A DNA stretch of 64,000 bases from Sweltsa coloradensis (taxonomy: Eukaryota > Arthropoda > Insecta > Plecoptera > Chloroperlidae). The stretch covers positions 496,001-560,000 of the forward strand of contig JAMZAV010000320.1 of assembly GCA_024449915.1 (NCBI GenBank), read 5' to 3'. Of the stretch, positions 24,001-39,000 are shown piece after piece. Position 1 is the first letter of the stretch. Each line of letters opens with the position of its first letter. Under the pieces are notes generated by a model, which ran no database searches, was not told the DNA's origin, and worked only from the letters and a program-made list of their open reading frames with translations. Position numbers and translations under genes: made by a program.

Positions 24001-27000
24001 AAGAAAATAATGAAAGAATTAGCAATTAGCAATGTATTATCAATTAAGCCATTTTAGATTTCTTTTATGTAGGTCTACTACTCATTAGGAGTCTTATCTG
24101 TTTTCTTTTAAATTTGCATTACAGGTAATTAAAGAATTCAGAAGTTTAAACATTATAGAAATAATACCTAATTCATTTGTTTAGCTTTTTGAGGGAAAGT
24201 TTGGATTTATTTACAATGGACCAAACTAGCAGAGACTTAATTTTTGTCAATAATCTTGTTTTCATGAGTTCAGAAGAGAAACATTTAAAGGACAATCTTC
24301 ATTCAATAGGTGTAGTGATATGACAACAACAAATTATTCTCTCAGGTTACATCATTTGCTTATAAAAGCAGGTAACTTTTATGAGATCCCTTCAGTCACC
24401 GGCCAGGTAAGCTGTTGGATTCCCTCTCCACACCCCCATACAACTTGTGTAGTATTCCATGTTGATGTACGTGTAATCTTTCCTTCTGTATACAGGTATT
24501 TATTTCCAGCGATACTTATTTCAGTCACTCACAATGACTTATCGTGTTCTGTTTTGTGATTTTAGGCTGGTGCATCTCAAGTCATATTCACGAACCCACT
24601 TGAAATTGTCAAGATTCGTCTGCAAGTGGCTGGGGAGATCACTACAGGTGCAAAGATCGGTGCCTGGGCAGTGGTCAAAGAACTGGGCCTATTTGGAATG
24701 TATAAAGGTGCCAAAGCGTGCTTCCTCCGTGACGTTCCTTTCAGTGCTATCTACTTCCCGATGTATGCACACATGAAAGCGAAACTAGCCGACGACAACG
24801 GCTATAACCACCCTATGAGCTTGTTGTTTGCTGGTGCGATCTCGGGCGTCCCTGCTGCTTCTCTTGTTACTCCTGCTGACGTCATCAAAACGAGACTTCA
24901 GGTAAATATGTTTCCAGACAGAAAATGTATTTACCCCAACATTTCTTGACCACTAACATATTTGTTTTTTGATGTGATCCTATCCAAATCGTTGAATCAA
25001 TTCCACCATTAGATGAGGAACAACTGCCAGCAGACTTTGGATAGTAAGATATGTGCACAAAAGTAGTTAGATACCTTGATTTACTTTTGTTTTGGCTGTA
25101 CCTAGATGGCTCCTCCCCCCCTTCACTCCACGTCTTGCAGTCTGCCAACTCTCTGCTGTGTGCCTAATTTATTTTGCAATTCTTCACATCATTTTTTTTT
25201 TTTTAGTAAACACCTCATCCTAACATTGCACACAGATCTCTACCCAAACTTTTTTCACTTGCTTGAATAGTACTATTAGTAACTCCAAAGTTATTCTTCC
25301 ATCCATGCATTATTTACTTTCAGTTTTACTTTCTGTTTTCATCTCGCATTGCATTTCACCCACCACTCCCACTGTAATTCTCATATGATTGCACATGTAC
25401 TTTATTATGTAACATATGTCACATTCATTGTGTAACATCACATGAATATGTTGCCCACAGAAGTAACGAAATGTCGATGTACTTACAATGTTTACTCGCG
25501 ACTCGGCAAAATACTGTTTTTGCCGCGTCGAATATTCTTTTATTGCTCTAATGTTTCAGCCCAACTGTGTAGGCTATCCTCAGAAAACAAAAACAAAATC
25601 TAAAAAACTTAACAAAAATATAAGCCAAGGCACTAGGTATAAAAACAAGGAACAACAAAACAAACACCAAGATCTCTTATAACAATTAATGTAATATTAT
25701 AGAAGGCGGGGCCTGTGCATGGTAACTTTTCGGCAGTATTCAGCGCTGCGAAATGACCCGACCAATTAATTGTATTTATAATTTACCGGGCCACGAAAGC
25801 ATTAAAAATAAAACACAACACTACTTCAATGCTTTTTAAGTTACAAAATCATACCAGAAACCTGTTAGAAATATAGCTAAAGGATGAGTATGAAACAAGG
25901 TAAGAGCAAAACAGATTTATGCAAGAGCTCTCAATTGAGACAAAAGATGTATTTTTGTTTCTTGCTTGACCTCGGAAATCTTTGTAAAATTTATTAACTG
26001 ATCAGGTAAGTCATTGAAAGACTGGGACTAAACACTCTAGGCGCCTTTGACTGTACTTATTATTACTTCTAGGAAATTCATATTTTTGTTTTGCCTGACT
26101 ATGTGTCCCTTTGTTTCTCTGCACAAGAACTCTATAATCATGTATTTTAGTTACTGTTGGTTCGTGAAAAAGCCGTCAACAGGAAGAAGGTTGTAAAAGA
26201 TGTGTATGTCTCCCGAGTCGACAGGCATAACCAGATGCTGTATAATTAATTTATAGACTTGCTTACATATAAACTCATTTTGTTTGATTTGTCAACCCTT
26301 TTCCTCAGCTTCAAATTTTGTTTATTGATACATATTATGTTGTGTTTCAGGTGGTAGCGAGAGCCGGCCAAACAACCTACACTGGGGTAATAGACGCGGC
26401 ACAAAAGATCTACCGGGAAGAAGGTTTCAGGGCATTCTGGAAAGGAGCCACAGGTGACTAACAATTAATAAATCTAGATAAAGGAATTCAATTCTGATTA
26501 CTTTCATTCTCATTGCATTAATTAGACTGGTGCACTAACCAACAAGGCTGTTTTGCAATAAAACTAGGGAAACGCCAAAGTCGTTGTTAGACGAGTGAGA
26601 GAGCCATGTGTTGAGTACACGGGAACATTTGCATTTAAGTTAGATAATTATATTGTGGTATATAATAGGGTTTTTAAGTTTAGTTGGTCCAAGGGCACGT
26701 CACTGTAAGGCCATAATTCGCCACTCTAACCTATGATAGGCTAGGGAGGCCTAAGGTTGGCGGAAGAAAAGTAATGTTAGCGGGTACTCAACACATGGCT
26801 CACTCACTCGTCTTACAACGACTTTGGCGTTTCCCTAGTATAATCTTTACACAAACATTTGTGATCACAAACCCTTGTTGAACAGATAGGCTACACCCCA
26901 GGCTAAATGGAAAGGCCGGTGTATGACCCCTAGAACAGGTACTTCCTCCAGCGTCAATGTATGAAAAATTAAAGACGATTCCGTCTGGGCCCAGGGTAGA

Positions 27001-30000
27001 ATTGGCCCAGAGCATGGATCTGCTAATCGTAAAAGGAGATTCAAGAGAAAAAGTCCACCTCGCAAACATCAGCTAATAAGAGGGAAGTATATTATACTCC
27101 CCAAAACTAGATGCGAGCTCTGGAAATCGTCGTCGGGGACACCTCCCCCTTCCCTTGACGACCTTCCCGACGACGGTGACAATGACACAACGAACGATGA
27201 CAAAGACAATGACGACCACGAAGTGAGTAATCCCCCTTCCTCCCCTTACCCGTGGCTGGTTCTGACCAGCATGGGCCCCTTCTTCCCATCCCCTAGGCTA
27301 GAGTGGTGCATTACGACCCAACGGTTGACGCGTCCTTTATCCAAATAAACCAAAAAAAAGATTTAGGCCTAGGCGAACAGAGAAAGTGGTGTGTAGTTTT
27401 TTGGTTTCAGGGTGCGTCAACCGTTTATGTCGTCGTTGTCGCCGTATTTGTAATGAAAAAAGGCTAGTACCATACGTCCCAATTTAGTTTTGATTTGGGA
27501 CAACTGCTAGGTCAAAAAGCGCCACTCTTGCCTAGAGGATATAGGGAGGAAAATCCCATGCTGGTGCTGATCAGAAATAGCCACGGGTAAAGGTGAAAGA
27601 AAAGGGAGGGTTCTCGTGTCGTGGTCGTCATCGTCTTTGTCATCGTTCGTTTTGTCCTGGTCGTCATCGTTGGGAAGGTCGTCAGAGAATATGGGGGGTT
27701 CCCGTCGACGACTGCCAGAGCTCGCATTCTAGTTTCGGGAAGTAATATACTTCCCTACTTACCAGCTGATGTTTGCGAGATAAAATACGTCTCTTTCCTC
27801 GCCTTTGTAGATCATCATCAGCCCAAACGAAGTGTATAATAGTATCCTTGATTTACAGAATGACAGAAGCCATGCATAACAAAAACAAACCTGGACTTGG
27901 TTCATCTAGTATCTATGATCTGATCGTAAACTTTCACAGGCTGTGTTCTATTTTGCTAATGGGTATTTTAAACATTTGCAATCTAGATTTAAATTTTTCA
28001 AATTTTTATTTCTTGTGAGCTTAAATCGCAATGGATATTGCTCATTTTGTTAGCAGTTCTCAGTTACCTGGTCACGGATGTGTGTTTAAAATTTCAGCTC
28101 AATCTATTTGGCCGTTCGGCCGTATGAGCCCGGACAGACAGACAGACAGACATTGGACAATGCTCACGGCCAAGGCCCGATCGAGTATAGTGTTAGGAAA
28201 GACTACGTTCGCTGCGCTCACTCGTCTAACTAGGGAAACGCCAAAGTCGTTGTTAGACGAGTGAGTGAGCCATGTGTTGAGTACCCGGTAACATTACTTT
28301 TTTCCCCTACCATAGGCCTATGTAGCCTATCTTAGGCTGCAGTGGCACATTATGGCCTTACAGTTGACGCGCCCTTATTTCAACTAAACTTAAAAACCCT
28401 TTTATTTATACAAATATAATTATCAAACTTAAATATACAAATGTTCCCGGGTACTCAACACATGACTCGCTCACTCGTCTAACAACGACTTTGGCGTTTC
28501 CCTAGTCTAGTTGGCTAAGGCGCCCTTATAGCCGAAATGTGGGAGACGTGGGTTCAATTCCCTGGTCGGGAAAGATTTGTAATTTCTGGATTCTATTTTA
28601 AAAATTATTAAACATGTTTTGAAATGCATATAACGCAGTGTAGTCCATCATCTGTGACAATACTATGGAAAACATAGCCAGTACGAAATACCGTAAAAAT
28701 ATTGCAAGGATTACTCAATCTACGAGCGGAGTTCGGGGGTACCTTGACGTTCAACATTCGATAGACCTTGCATGGGCACGGCATTTCACAGCCAGGTAAA
28801 TAACAAACAAAAAATATTTTTTCAAAATCAAATCCAATTGTCGTTAAAATAATTTCTAGACATTGGCAGTCTATTTTTCAGTTTATTATTTCTTGTAGGT
28901 TTAAATCGTAATGGATATTGCTCATTTTGTTAGCAGTTCTCAGTTACCTGGTCACGGATGTGTGTTTAAAATTTCAGCTCAATCTATTTGGCCGTTCGGC
29001 CGTAAGAGCCCGGACAGACAGACAGACAGACATTGGACAATGCTCACGGCCAAGGCCCGATCGAGTAGAGCGTAACAGAATCCTCATTCGCTTCGCTCAC
29101 TCGTCTAATCATATCTACCTGTGTTGACCTGGATAATTAAAGCCACCAAATTAAGACTGGTCCAACCAAGCAAGGTTCTCACCAATATTAGCAGCAATAA
29201 TTTATAACAGACTCAACTCATTCAATAGCTGTCATACTTTTGAGACTGACCCAACTTGAAACTATTCTTTACTATTTTTTACTCTACGTTAATTGTTTTA
29301 TAGTTTCAAGGTTAAAATATTTGCTGATTTTCCAGGTACTAACAACCTCTGTACCTTCTAAGCATATTTAAAAATTCTTGTTTTGACCCCACCACTTTCC
29401 AAAACTGCAATATTGAAAAAGCTTGGTGATGGCATTATAGATTTAGTTTCTATCCACAATGTGACATGTATTGTTGATTTATATTTACAGCTGCAACCAA
29501 CGGTCCCAAGTATAGTGTAATCTTCCCAATGTAACACTGATTGAAAGTGCTTCAGATTTCCATTGATCTTTGTAGTGCCTAAGTACGTAGTTGGTGGCTT
29601 TGCTTTCTTGTAACAGGTTATGGGTAAGGCTTGGTTAAATGTTTTGGATAAGTGCAATTAAGAATAGGGAAAGATTTTAGCATCTTAATAAAGCATAGAA
29701 TACTAGATTGAATACTTTAGCTATGACTACATACATGGTAATACACGTGTTTCCTTTCTATATGATTTGGGAGTCCCTGCTCCCACGTCACATTCCTCAT
29801 CTAATGATCCGCCCTTGCTTTGTCAGTAAGTACTTCAAACGCAACAAGCTTTACACGTTTCCCAACTCTAGAATAGTGAGCCAATGTCACACTAGTGGAA
29901 TAACATAGCCGCAGCATTTTACTGGGAGTGTGTGAATTACTAACATTATTTGGCTTGCATACCTAGAAATAACCAAACAAGGAAATTGGTCTAGTACAAA

Positions 30001-33000
30001 GCAAAACGTAAGTGTACTATTCCTTAAAATCAATCTGCTTTTTAAATAAAATTCTTACTACTATTCTCATAATGAAATCTGATATCCCCAACTTTTACAG
30101 GATGAATCAGCCTTTCATATTTTGTTTGTTAATAATGCGCATTACTTAATTGACTGAAGCTATCGAACATAATATGTACCTAGTGGCAACTAATAAATCA
30201 ACATACATACCATGCAATCATTAAACATGGTTTATTCTATAGTGCAATAATTAGTTGCAGAATCCTTGATTGCGCTGGGCTAATGTACTAATTATATAAT
30301 AATTTGTTAAAACTAATATGTACATAGTGGTTCTTTTTACTGCAACTAATAAGATTTATTCAACCCTTTTAAATTCAAACAAACAAACAAAGAAAAAATA
30401 TCCTTGAACCAAAACCATACTTACCCTCCCGACTCTCAAAAACAGTATTGTATTGTGTATGGAAATAGGGACCTCGATAATTTATAGACATTCTTGTTGA
30501 TTTTGACTCACTTAGTACAAGTCAATTACCAATTGAGTGTTTCTCATTTCATTTTCTATAATTAGCTGTACCAGTCTAATTAAACCAAGCTAGTAATTTA
30601 ATAACAATGTTTTTCCACAGCATAACTCTTATCTTAGTCTTAGTTACTGTCCTTTGTCAAATCCTCTTTTATTTAGTTGTGATACAGCTTACAAAGCACA
30701 CATGCATCACCAATGTACCACACAAAAGATATAAATGTTGTCAAAATTTCTAATAAAAATAAGTAAATACTTATTTGATTCCTAAAACATTATTGTGGCA
30801 AATATATACCGCTTTTCAAGCTAGCTCTTAGCATGTTGTGTCAGTACTAACACGCATTTAGCAGAGCAGAGTTCTTATTGACACGTATGTGCAAGGTCTA
30901 AGAGCTTACTTATTTTATTAGTTAATTGGCTGGTTTCATTAATTAACTAAAATGAAACTTACATTATTAATCTACAGTATCCTACTTATTTACAAAATCA
31001 AATGTAAATCAAGTTTAATCTGGTTTCAAATTCAATTGAAACTTATGAAGATGGGAATTTTAACAGTAGCCTATCTGTTAATAAATTGTAGTCTTAGATT
31101 TTGCTTTTAGTTGGGTACACTATATTAAATGATCATATTATTCATCTTGTTCATTCATTGTTCCATTTCATTAACCCATCGGCTTACCATTAAAAATCGC
31201 TGCGCCTGGTCCCTCAAATCCATTTATTTTTTACGAAATAAGGTTGCGGAGCGCACCTCAGCAAAAAATTCACTGCTCCAACAAAAATAACCTGATTTAC
31301 TTGAAATAAAAACGAAAATGTAGCCTAAATAAATGTCTAGGGTGTATGAACTTTCCTTCGAATTTTTCTTGGTGTCAAAATATCACACCCCTCATCTTCG
31401 TCATATCCTTCAAAATATTGCAATAAGCCGTATCCGCCATAGCGCGCGCGCCGCCATACCACCTACGAATGCAAACATAATCTTTCCTTCAAGCATAGAC
31501 AGGCTAAAACTTGACCGAGTGACGAGCCAAACACATCGTTGGATGCAGCAAAGTGCGTAGAGTACATTGAGCGCGATCTCTTGGTGATTGGACGAACCAT
31601 TCTCATACAACAACCGATAATGTAGCGCGCTGTTCCCTTGCTGTTCCAGCCCGTTGATCTGATGGCCAGGTAAGTCGGCGCGCATTTTAAACAGCCCGTC
31701 GATTCGACCGGCGAGAAAGCCGATGGGTTAATTCGTCATTACATTTATTGTTCGACCTCATTCATCTTCCATTTTAAACCTGAATTTTAAAATATCTAGT
31801 GTGACATAGGATACGACATGACTGAATATTTTTAATTTGGTGGTGATTGTTGCTATATATTGATGATTACTGTACTATTGATATCATCATGATTGTTCAT
31901 GGTCAAGATTCAAACATAGGTTTTATGTTTCACTCCTGCTTGGATAGTTTAATTTGAATGATATTGCATTGGTTGGAGCTTTGGAGGACAGATTGACTCA
32001 CCTTCCTCATATTTTGCAAATGATTTCATAAACTTTGATCCTCAAACCTTGGAAACCGTATGATTTTGGCTTCTGGTTTTAAAGAAAAACATGCTCTACA
32101 GTTTAATCATCCCTACACAGGTTTAAAGTAAAAATAAATAACAACAAATGACTTAGTTTAAACTTTTAAACTTCTTTCTTGAATTTAAAAAAAAAACTGT
32201 TGGGCCCACAATTTCTTGTAAAATTAAGTATAAATTCAAAATGGTATCAATTAAAACGTTTCATATTTTTTTTTCACCTCAAAACGTGTGCATCACCGAT
32301 GTGTGTGTGTGTGTGTGTGTATGTATAGCATGGCAGCTTTAGATAATAGAACTGCTGAATAGACTTTTAGCTATCTATGTTATGTAGCCTAATGTATACA
32401 AATAAATTCTTACAACTTTCACTTAACGGTTGAAAATTGTAGACACTGATAACAAATTCATGATATAATACCATATATTATGAAAGTAGCTGCCTGCTAG
32501 TAAATTTCAAACCTGACCAGTCTGTACCCACCCCCTGCCTTTCCTCGAACGAAGTTGTAGCCGTGCGAACTTCACAATAGATCCAGTTTATTCCACACCT
32601 TTTAGAGCCCTTAGACCTTAGCTTAGAAGTTAAAACATTGAAGGAAAATCTCCATCCTGTTTGTAAGTTATAAGAGCAACATAGTCGATGACTTTTCTGA
32701 AGCATGTAGGCCATCTGTATTTTATCATAATGTACCAAAAGCATTTGCATTAACATAAGTTTTGCTTTTCACTACTATCTCCTTCAGAAAGTAGTATTTA
32801 TTTCATTACCTGATAATTTTGTACTAGAAAATTGGTATGTGTTATGTCTTTCTAGTTTCTACAGATGAAATAGTTTTCACACTGTGCGTGTTTTATGCAA
32901 TAGTATGTAAAAAAAAGAAATGACAAATGCATTGACAGATTATTTTGGGTGGATCATGATACCTACCATCACCCAACATGTTTGTTAAGCAATAGCAATG

Positions 33001-36000
33001 TAATACGGTAATACCACTCAAAGTGGCATAGAATGATAACTCTTGCACCAACACATTGACGTGGGCTCTACACGTGTTACTTCTAAAAATATAGATAGGC
33101 CTACCCTATACATTTGTGGCGATCACTGTTGTTTATTATTAACCTGACATGGTAAAGAAAGAGCAAAGCATAAGATTAGTACATAATGAGATTTTAAGAT
33201 AGGGACATCACATCACAGTGATTGAGCTAACCTTGCGCCCCTCATAACCTCATGTATGGTAGCCTAATGTAGGTACCAGTTCTTCTGTTTTTTTAAGATG
33301 CAAGATTATTTAAACAAGGATAGTTCTGTTTATGTGGCTTTTAAATACATTTCTTTCTGCCGTGTCTATTTGACCTCTCTTTAGAGCCTTAAACACACAC
33401 ATTCCATACCTGTTCTTAGAATGTGAAGATAGCATTATTGTTTTATTAATAATGCTGCTATCTTTTTTTGTATCATTTGGTATATATCTTGCCATTTATA
33501 ACAAGTTTTTCACTAATTGTAAATGGGGTCCTAAAGTTTATGTCACATAGTAATTTTTCAATCTATACTTTTAATAAGACTACTGATGTGGATATATTTT
33601 GCTAGTTGCGTCATTATTTTGTATATACTATATATAAAGTAAGGGTTAAATTAAAACATATGCAGATACTTCGTGCAATCAGACTGCCAAGCAGTGTCAA
33701 GCTAAAGACCAAATACCAAATACTACTTTTATCTTAATTGTTTGTGTTTTGCTTGCTTTAAATCTGTATTTGATAGGTGACTCAAGCTGACTTGAATATA
33801 TTGAAGCAAAGTTTGGGATAGGAAAGTATGCATACCACTCACAAACAAAATATCATCTATGATCTCAACACCCATGCCAATTTGTAACTAGAGTTAATTT
33901 TTTTACAAATAATTGTTTTATTATTTTGTACCATTTGACATTCGTGCTTTACACATATTAATAATTCTGAAGATTCTGGACGCTATTGTACTAGTGTTGT
34001 GATATTGTGTTGCTTTCAACATATTAATTGAACTAATTATTTTATTTCTATGTCTAATCAAATGTTTTTTTAATTGAATGGATTGAAGGCAATATAAGAA
34101 TGAAATCTTAACATTGCTAATGTGATGTCCCATCTCTTTTCTAGCTCGAGTGTTCAGATCATCCCCGCAGTTTGGAGTTACCCTCCTAACCTACGAGATT
34201 CTACAGAGGTTATTCTTTGTTGACTTTGGAGGATCGTAAGTACTCACTACTGTTTGTTATTATAATTCACATTGTTTTTTATCCAAATTTCAGTGTGTTT
34301 AGTAAATAAGACTTACGGTGCAATTCTTTATGAGCAAGGATAATGATAATGATCAATACATTATCATTTAACAATCAGCTGTTGTTATCATTGTCATTTA
34401 CCTTTTCATAATTTAGCCTGCCTTAAAGGTCTGTTGAGGAAATGTACCTTCTCCAGTTATGTGGAGCAAACCCAAATGAAAGTGAAATATTACTCAAGAC
34501 ATAGCATGTACAGGTATTTAGAAACTTGCATACTTGAGCATTGATCTGTTGGTTTTTTTACCTATTAAATCTAATTTGGAATGTTTTACCTGATACGAAT
34601 GAAAAATATCATGTTTGCGTTCCTTGGGCTGTTGACAACCTATCCAATTAGGGACCCTTGATTTTTGCGAGCACTTAATTCGCGAATTTTCGCAATTTTG
34701 TAGAAAAACAAAATTTTGCAACAGATGTCGACCTTTGGTGACCTTGGCATTCAAATGGCGTCCGCGAGTTTTCACGATTTTTGGTGTTTGTGGGGTTTTA
34801 TGTGATATTATTAATTTTATTATTTATTCACAATTTTTGTGTGAATTACGAGATTTTTTAAAGTATTAACGCTTTCTTGATACTTTAAATTAGAAAATTT
34901 AAATTTTTCGATTTCAGTTAAAAAATACGCCATCTAACAAACATGTCTGCCTCGCGAGCTGAGGCCAGAAAAGTAAGGCTCACTTACGAGCTCTTTGACT
35001 CGCACCTCCAAAAACTTCGACTTTTGAGTGCTTTGTTTCGATGGTCGGACCTCCCAAGCGGAAGCTGTCTCCCTTGCCAGTTGCTTCACTCACTCTTTGT
35101 CTTCAGCTACATCCGCTCGGTCATGTTCTAACTCGCGTTGATTTGTGCTGATTTCATTTGATTTCGTCGTTGCGATGCCTAAAACTATCAATATGTTCCT
35201 CTCGTGTCGACAAGTTTAAGAGTGAGGGTATTTACATCCTTCATCCTAGTCAATAAACTACATAACCTCTATAGACTTGGAAGGCATAAATCTCTGTTTT
35301 GGAAGTGAAAATTTACAATTGCAATTTCAGTGACAAATAACAATGAAAACTTGGATTTTTTCGTAATTCTTTTTTACAGACTTCATTTACCGCTTTTGCC
35401 CTTTTTTTAGTTTAATCCTCGACATTTACCACCACTTTTTTTTTGCATCGATCATTGGTAATTTTCACTGTTCTCTAGGGTCCCTACTCCCCACCTATCC
35501 TACATTTGTAACAACTGTTTGCAGTTATGTGTACAGTTCTGTATGGTTGTTGCACTGGTTTGAAGCTCAAAACAATGAAATGTGGGCACGAATCCTTCAT
35601 TTGTCATGGATTTTAAAGTTGTCCTTCATACTTTTATTCCACAACTTTCAGATACAAATATTACTTATATAACTACAAAGAATTAGATTTAAGTAGACTT
35701 TCTTCATCAAATGTCAATTTCCAAAATATGCTAGATCTAGATAGAGTGGTAGCAGTAGAAATACCATTTGAGTATTCATTTGTTTAACCCATCAGATTTA
35801 TTTTTAAAATCGTGCTGCGCTACCCTTAAAATCCAATTATATTTGTAAAAGGGGATGCAGAGCGCATTTACGTTTACTGCTCCTTCAAAAATGCCCCGAT
35901 TAACCTCAAATAAATTCTGAAATATATCCTAAATAAATGTCAAGAGGTTATGAACTTCCTACAAATTTTTATTGGTTTCAAGATATCACACCCCTTATCT

Positions 36001-39000
36001 TCGTCATATCAAGCAAAATATTGCACACTGCCGTCGCCGCCATAGCCCGCGCCGCCATACCGCCTACGAATGCAAACATATCTTTCCTTCAAGCATAGAC
36101 ACGCTAAAACTTGACCTAGATACGAGCCAAACATGTCGTTGGATGCAGCGAAGTGCGTAGAGAACATCAAACGCGATTTCTTGTTGATTGGAAGAACCAT
36201 TCTCATACAACAACCGATAATGTAGCGCGCTGTTTCAGCCTGTCGAATCGACGCTCAGTAACGCTGGTGGGTCAATGTGAAATGTTAATGAAATGGGTTT
36301 AAGCGTACAATAAACTTTAGACCTTGTTGACCTTGTATTAATGGCTTGTCAATGAATTAAAATAAAAACATTTCTTGTGGATAACTATTTTGGCCTTCCA
36401 TGTTGGTTGATGGAATGTCTCGTTGCACATAGAGAATCGCACTGCTGAGTTTGGAGTTCAGAAGTGCCAAATACGGTAACCTTATTTTAATTCTCACTTG
36501 GTTAATTCAAAACAATTGCGAACATTTTGGTCTAAAGCTTACTGTTCAAGTTCACTGAGACATTTAAGTATATCTTGGAGTTTGAATTAAAGAAGGTTTG
36601 CTGTACGTGCATTGTTGCTGTAGGGTGAAGTATTTATTATATCATTGACTTAACTATAGTGTAGAGCTAAAGATTCAGCGACAGTTGGTGCTGTACTCCT
36701 GAATATACGCTAGTCTTTTGGTATAGTTGCACGTAATCCATGAAGGTTCAGTCATAATGTGGTGATCTACTCGTTCCTTTCATTGGTTAGTGTAACTATA
36801 TTAGCAGACTAGTGGTACAATGCGGTAAACATGTGTCAACTGGCTCTGGATCTAATTACACACTAAAAACTCTGTGATTATTCTGTACATTTAGTTTGCA
36901 AAACCACTTCATATCAGTAGGCAGGCCTACCTTTATTTTACTTTGTTCCTGGCAAATTCACACAATCCCACTAAAGAAAAGAAAAGTGCCTTGCCTTTCT
37001 TGAGGCTAAGATGTAGGGCTACACTTTTATGATATTGAAAATTGTTTTATATGTAAATACGTACTAGAGAATCTCGATATAAGGTGAAGTTAAATATTAG
37101 CATTTATAAATCGTTGATAGGTGGAATTCATCATCATCATCATCATCACAGTACGTATCCCCATAAATCTATTATTAATCCATTGTATAAGGCGCCATAA
37201 ACAATCTCTACGCATTACTAAATATTTTCACTGCTCTCCTTTTCTTGCAATTAGATAGGATATTGGCAAGTGTACACATTATATTATAATGAACCCAATG
37301 TCGTAGCCCCGTTAAAGATGCTCTAATTTACTGGCATCGGATTTCTCACAGCTGACTATGAAATACTACTAGGAAAACGCTTAAGTCCCGCCGCGTTGAT
37401 GGATGAGCGTAATTTTTTTTAAACGAAAAAAGCGTAAAACTGCGATTTTTTTAATAGATAATTTTTTGATTACGCTCAAATTTCACACGAATATATTTAG
37501 TTCATAAAATTAAAGTTCTGTGAAAAAATCATTACAATCGGATAAAGCATGTAGATGTAATAAGTCGAAGAATTTTTTTAAAAATCGAAAAAATCGTAAA
37601 ATTGCGATTTTCATGAGAAATAATTTTTCGATCGATTTTTCCCCCCGTGCAGTTCTTCGTTCAGAGATTTCATAGACCTCCATAAAATTTCATCGCAATT
37701 GGAGTATTGGTTTAGCCGGAATCGTGTTCACAGACACACAAAAATACAAAAAAAAAAAAGAATAAAAAACATTCCGTATTTTTTTCTCCAGTGTAGTGAA
37801 ATGGAATCTTTGCTTCGCTTGCTACGCTCATCCAACTACTGTACTTTGTTTACATTTTTATATTGATAAATCATGAAAAACTTACATTACAATTTTGTAG
37901 ACAACATGATTAGAACTAAACCCTACATCCTGTACCATTGATTTCACTCAAAACTAATTGCTTAGGTTGTGGACCGTGTAAGTTACAAATTAATGAAATA
38001 TGATGCTGCAATCGGGTTAAGGTACATTGGAAAGAAAGAACCACCTCACTCAAGATTCAATATGGTCGTGTAACCATTACCGCAACCACTTGTTCGTGAA
38101 TGGTTCTGACGTGTTTTTGGAAGTTTGTATGAATGTAGTCTTTTTTTCCACGAACTTTTAAGAGTTAATAAGAGGAGAACAAAAACCATATTAAATTAAT
38201 TGGAATCCACAGTCCTAGTTGGCACTGAAAATGATGGCTCTCAACTTTTCTTACACCTAATAGCTCTGATCGCCTAGTTATGAATGACTTTCCTACTTGT
38301 ACGGCAGCGTCTTTGGCTCCAGCCGGCCGGCTCTCACCGCGTTATCTTTACCTTTCTTTTGATCATGACTACCTTTCTATGAAAATGAGTTTAATAAACT
38401 CAATACACTCTTCTAAACAAATCCCCCATGTGCGAGAAATTCATAAGTTTTGAGTTTGCATTTATGTTAATTATAATCACATTGCACAGTGTATTATTTA
38501 CAATGCTATAACAAAGCAGTGTATGTGTATTTTCAATTTATTTTTCATAACGATAAAAATTTAATCGATGGATTTTATATTGCTTGACGACAATTCATTG
38601 TAAACAAGTGCCTTCATGCGATAGTAACTCGATTTCATTTAGTCGGGAAACACCTGTAGGTGTCATTTATTATTAGGCCGCTTTGCGAACGCTTTTTCCA
38701 GTCGTGTTGATGGATGACCTTTTTTTAAAAAATATTTCTGTCCAATGATTACGTCAGAATCGGCTCAAATATCACGAAAATATTGTATTAAAAATCGGGG
38801 GGGGGGGAATCGTAAAAGTACGATTTCTATTAGAATTATTACTTCAAATGTCTCTAAAATCATAATTCATAACATATATAATTTCAGTGATTTTAAACGT
38901 TCCCATAAAGTTTCATCAAGATCGGAGTAGCCTCTTGCCCGGTCGCAGGCCAAATATCACAAAAATATCTCATTAAAATTTTTAAAAAAATTGTAAAAGG

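Larger units (their letters stand above)
26454..34144 (+). other. Intron 11
   Basis: 26564-29107 is a dense cluster of families B, C and E plus a SINE. The piggyBac-like MITE is at 31175-31727. 29108-31170 and 31732-34144 hold nothing recognised beyond a (TG)n run. Confidence 0.8.

Noticed and set aside
24373..24407. Possible microexon between AAAGCAG and GTAAGC in intron 9
   Set aside because: It would be 35 bases, which breaks the phase-0 junction between the exons at 23218 and 24566. The GTAAGCTGTTGGAT donor is part of a dispersed repeat also seen near 608 and 21770.
37127..37149. (CAT)n run as a possible CRISPR-like or histidine-coding array
   Set aside because: It is a short simple repeat in an intron with no open frame.
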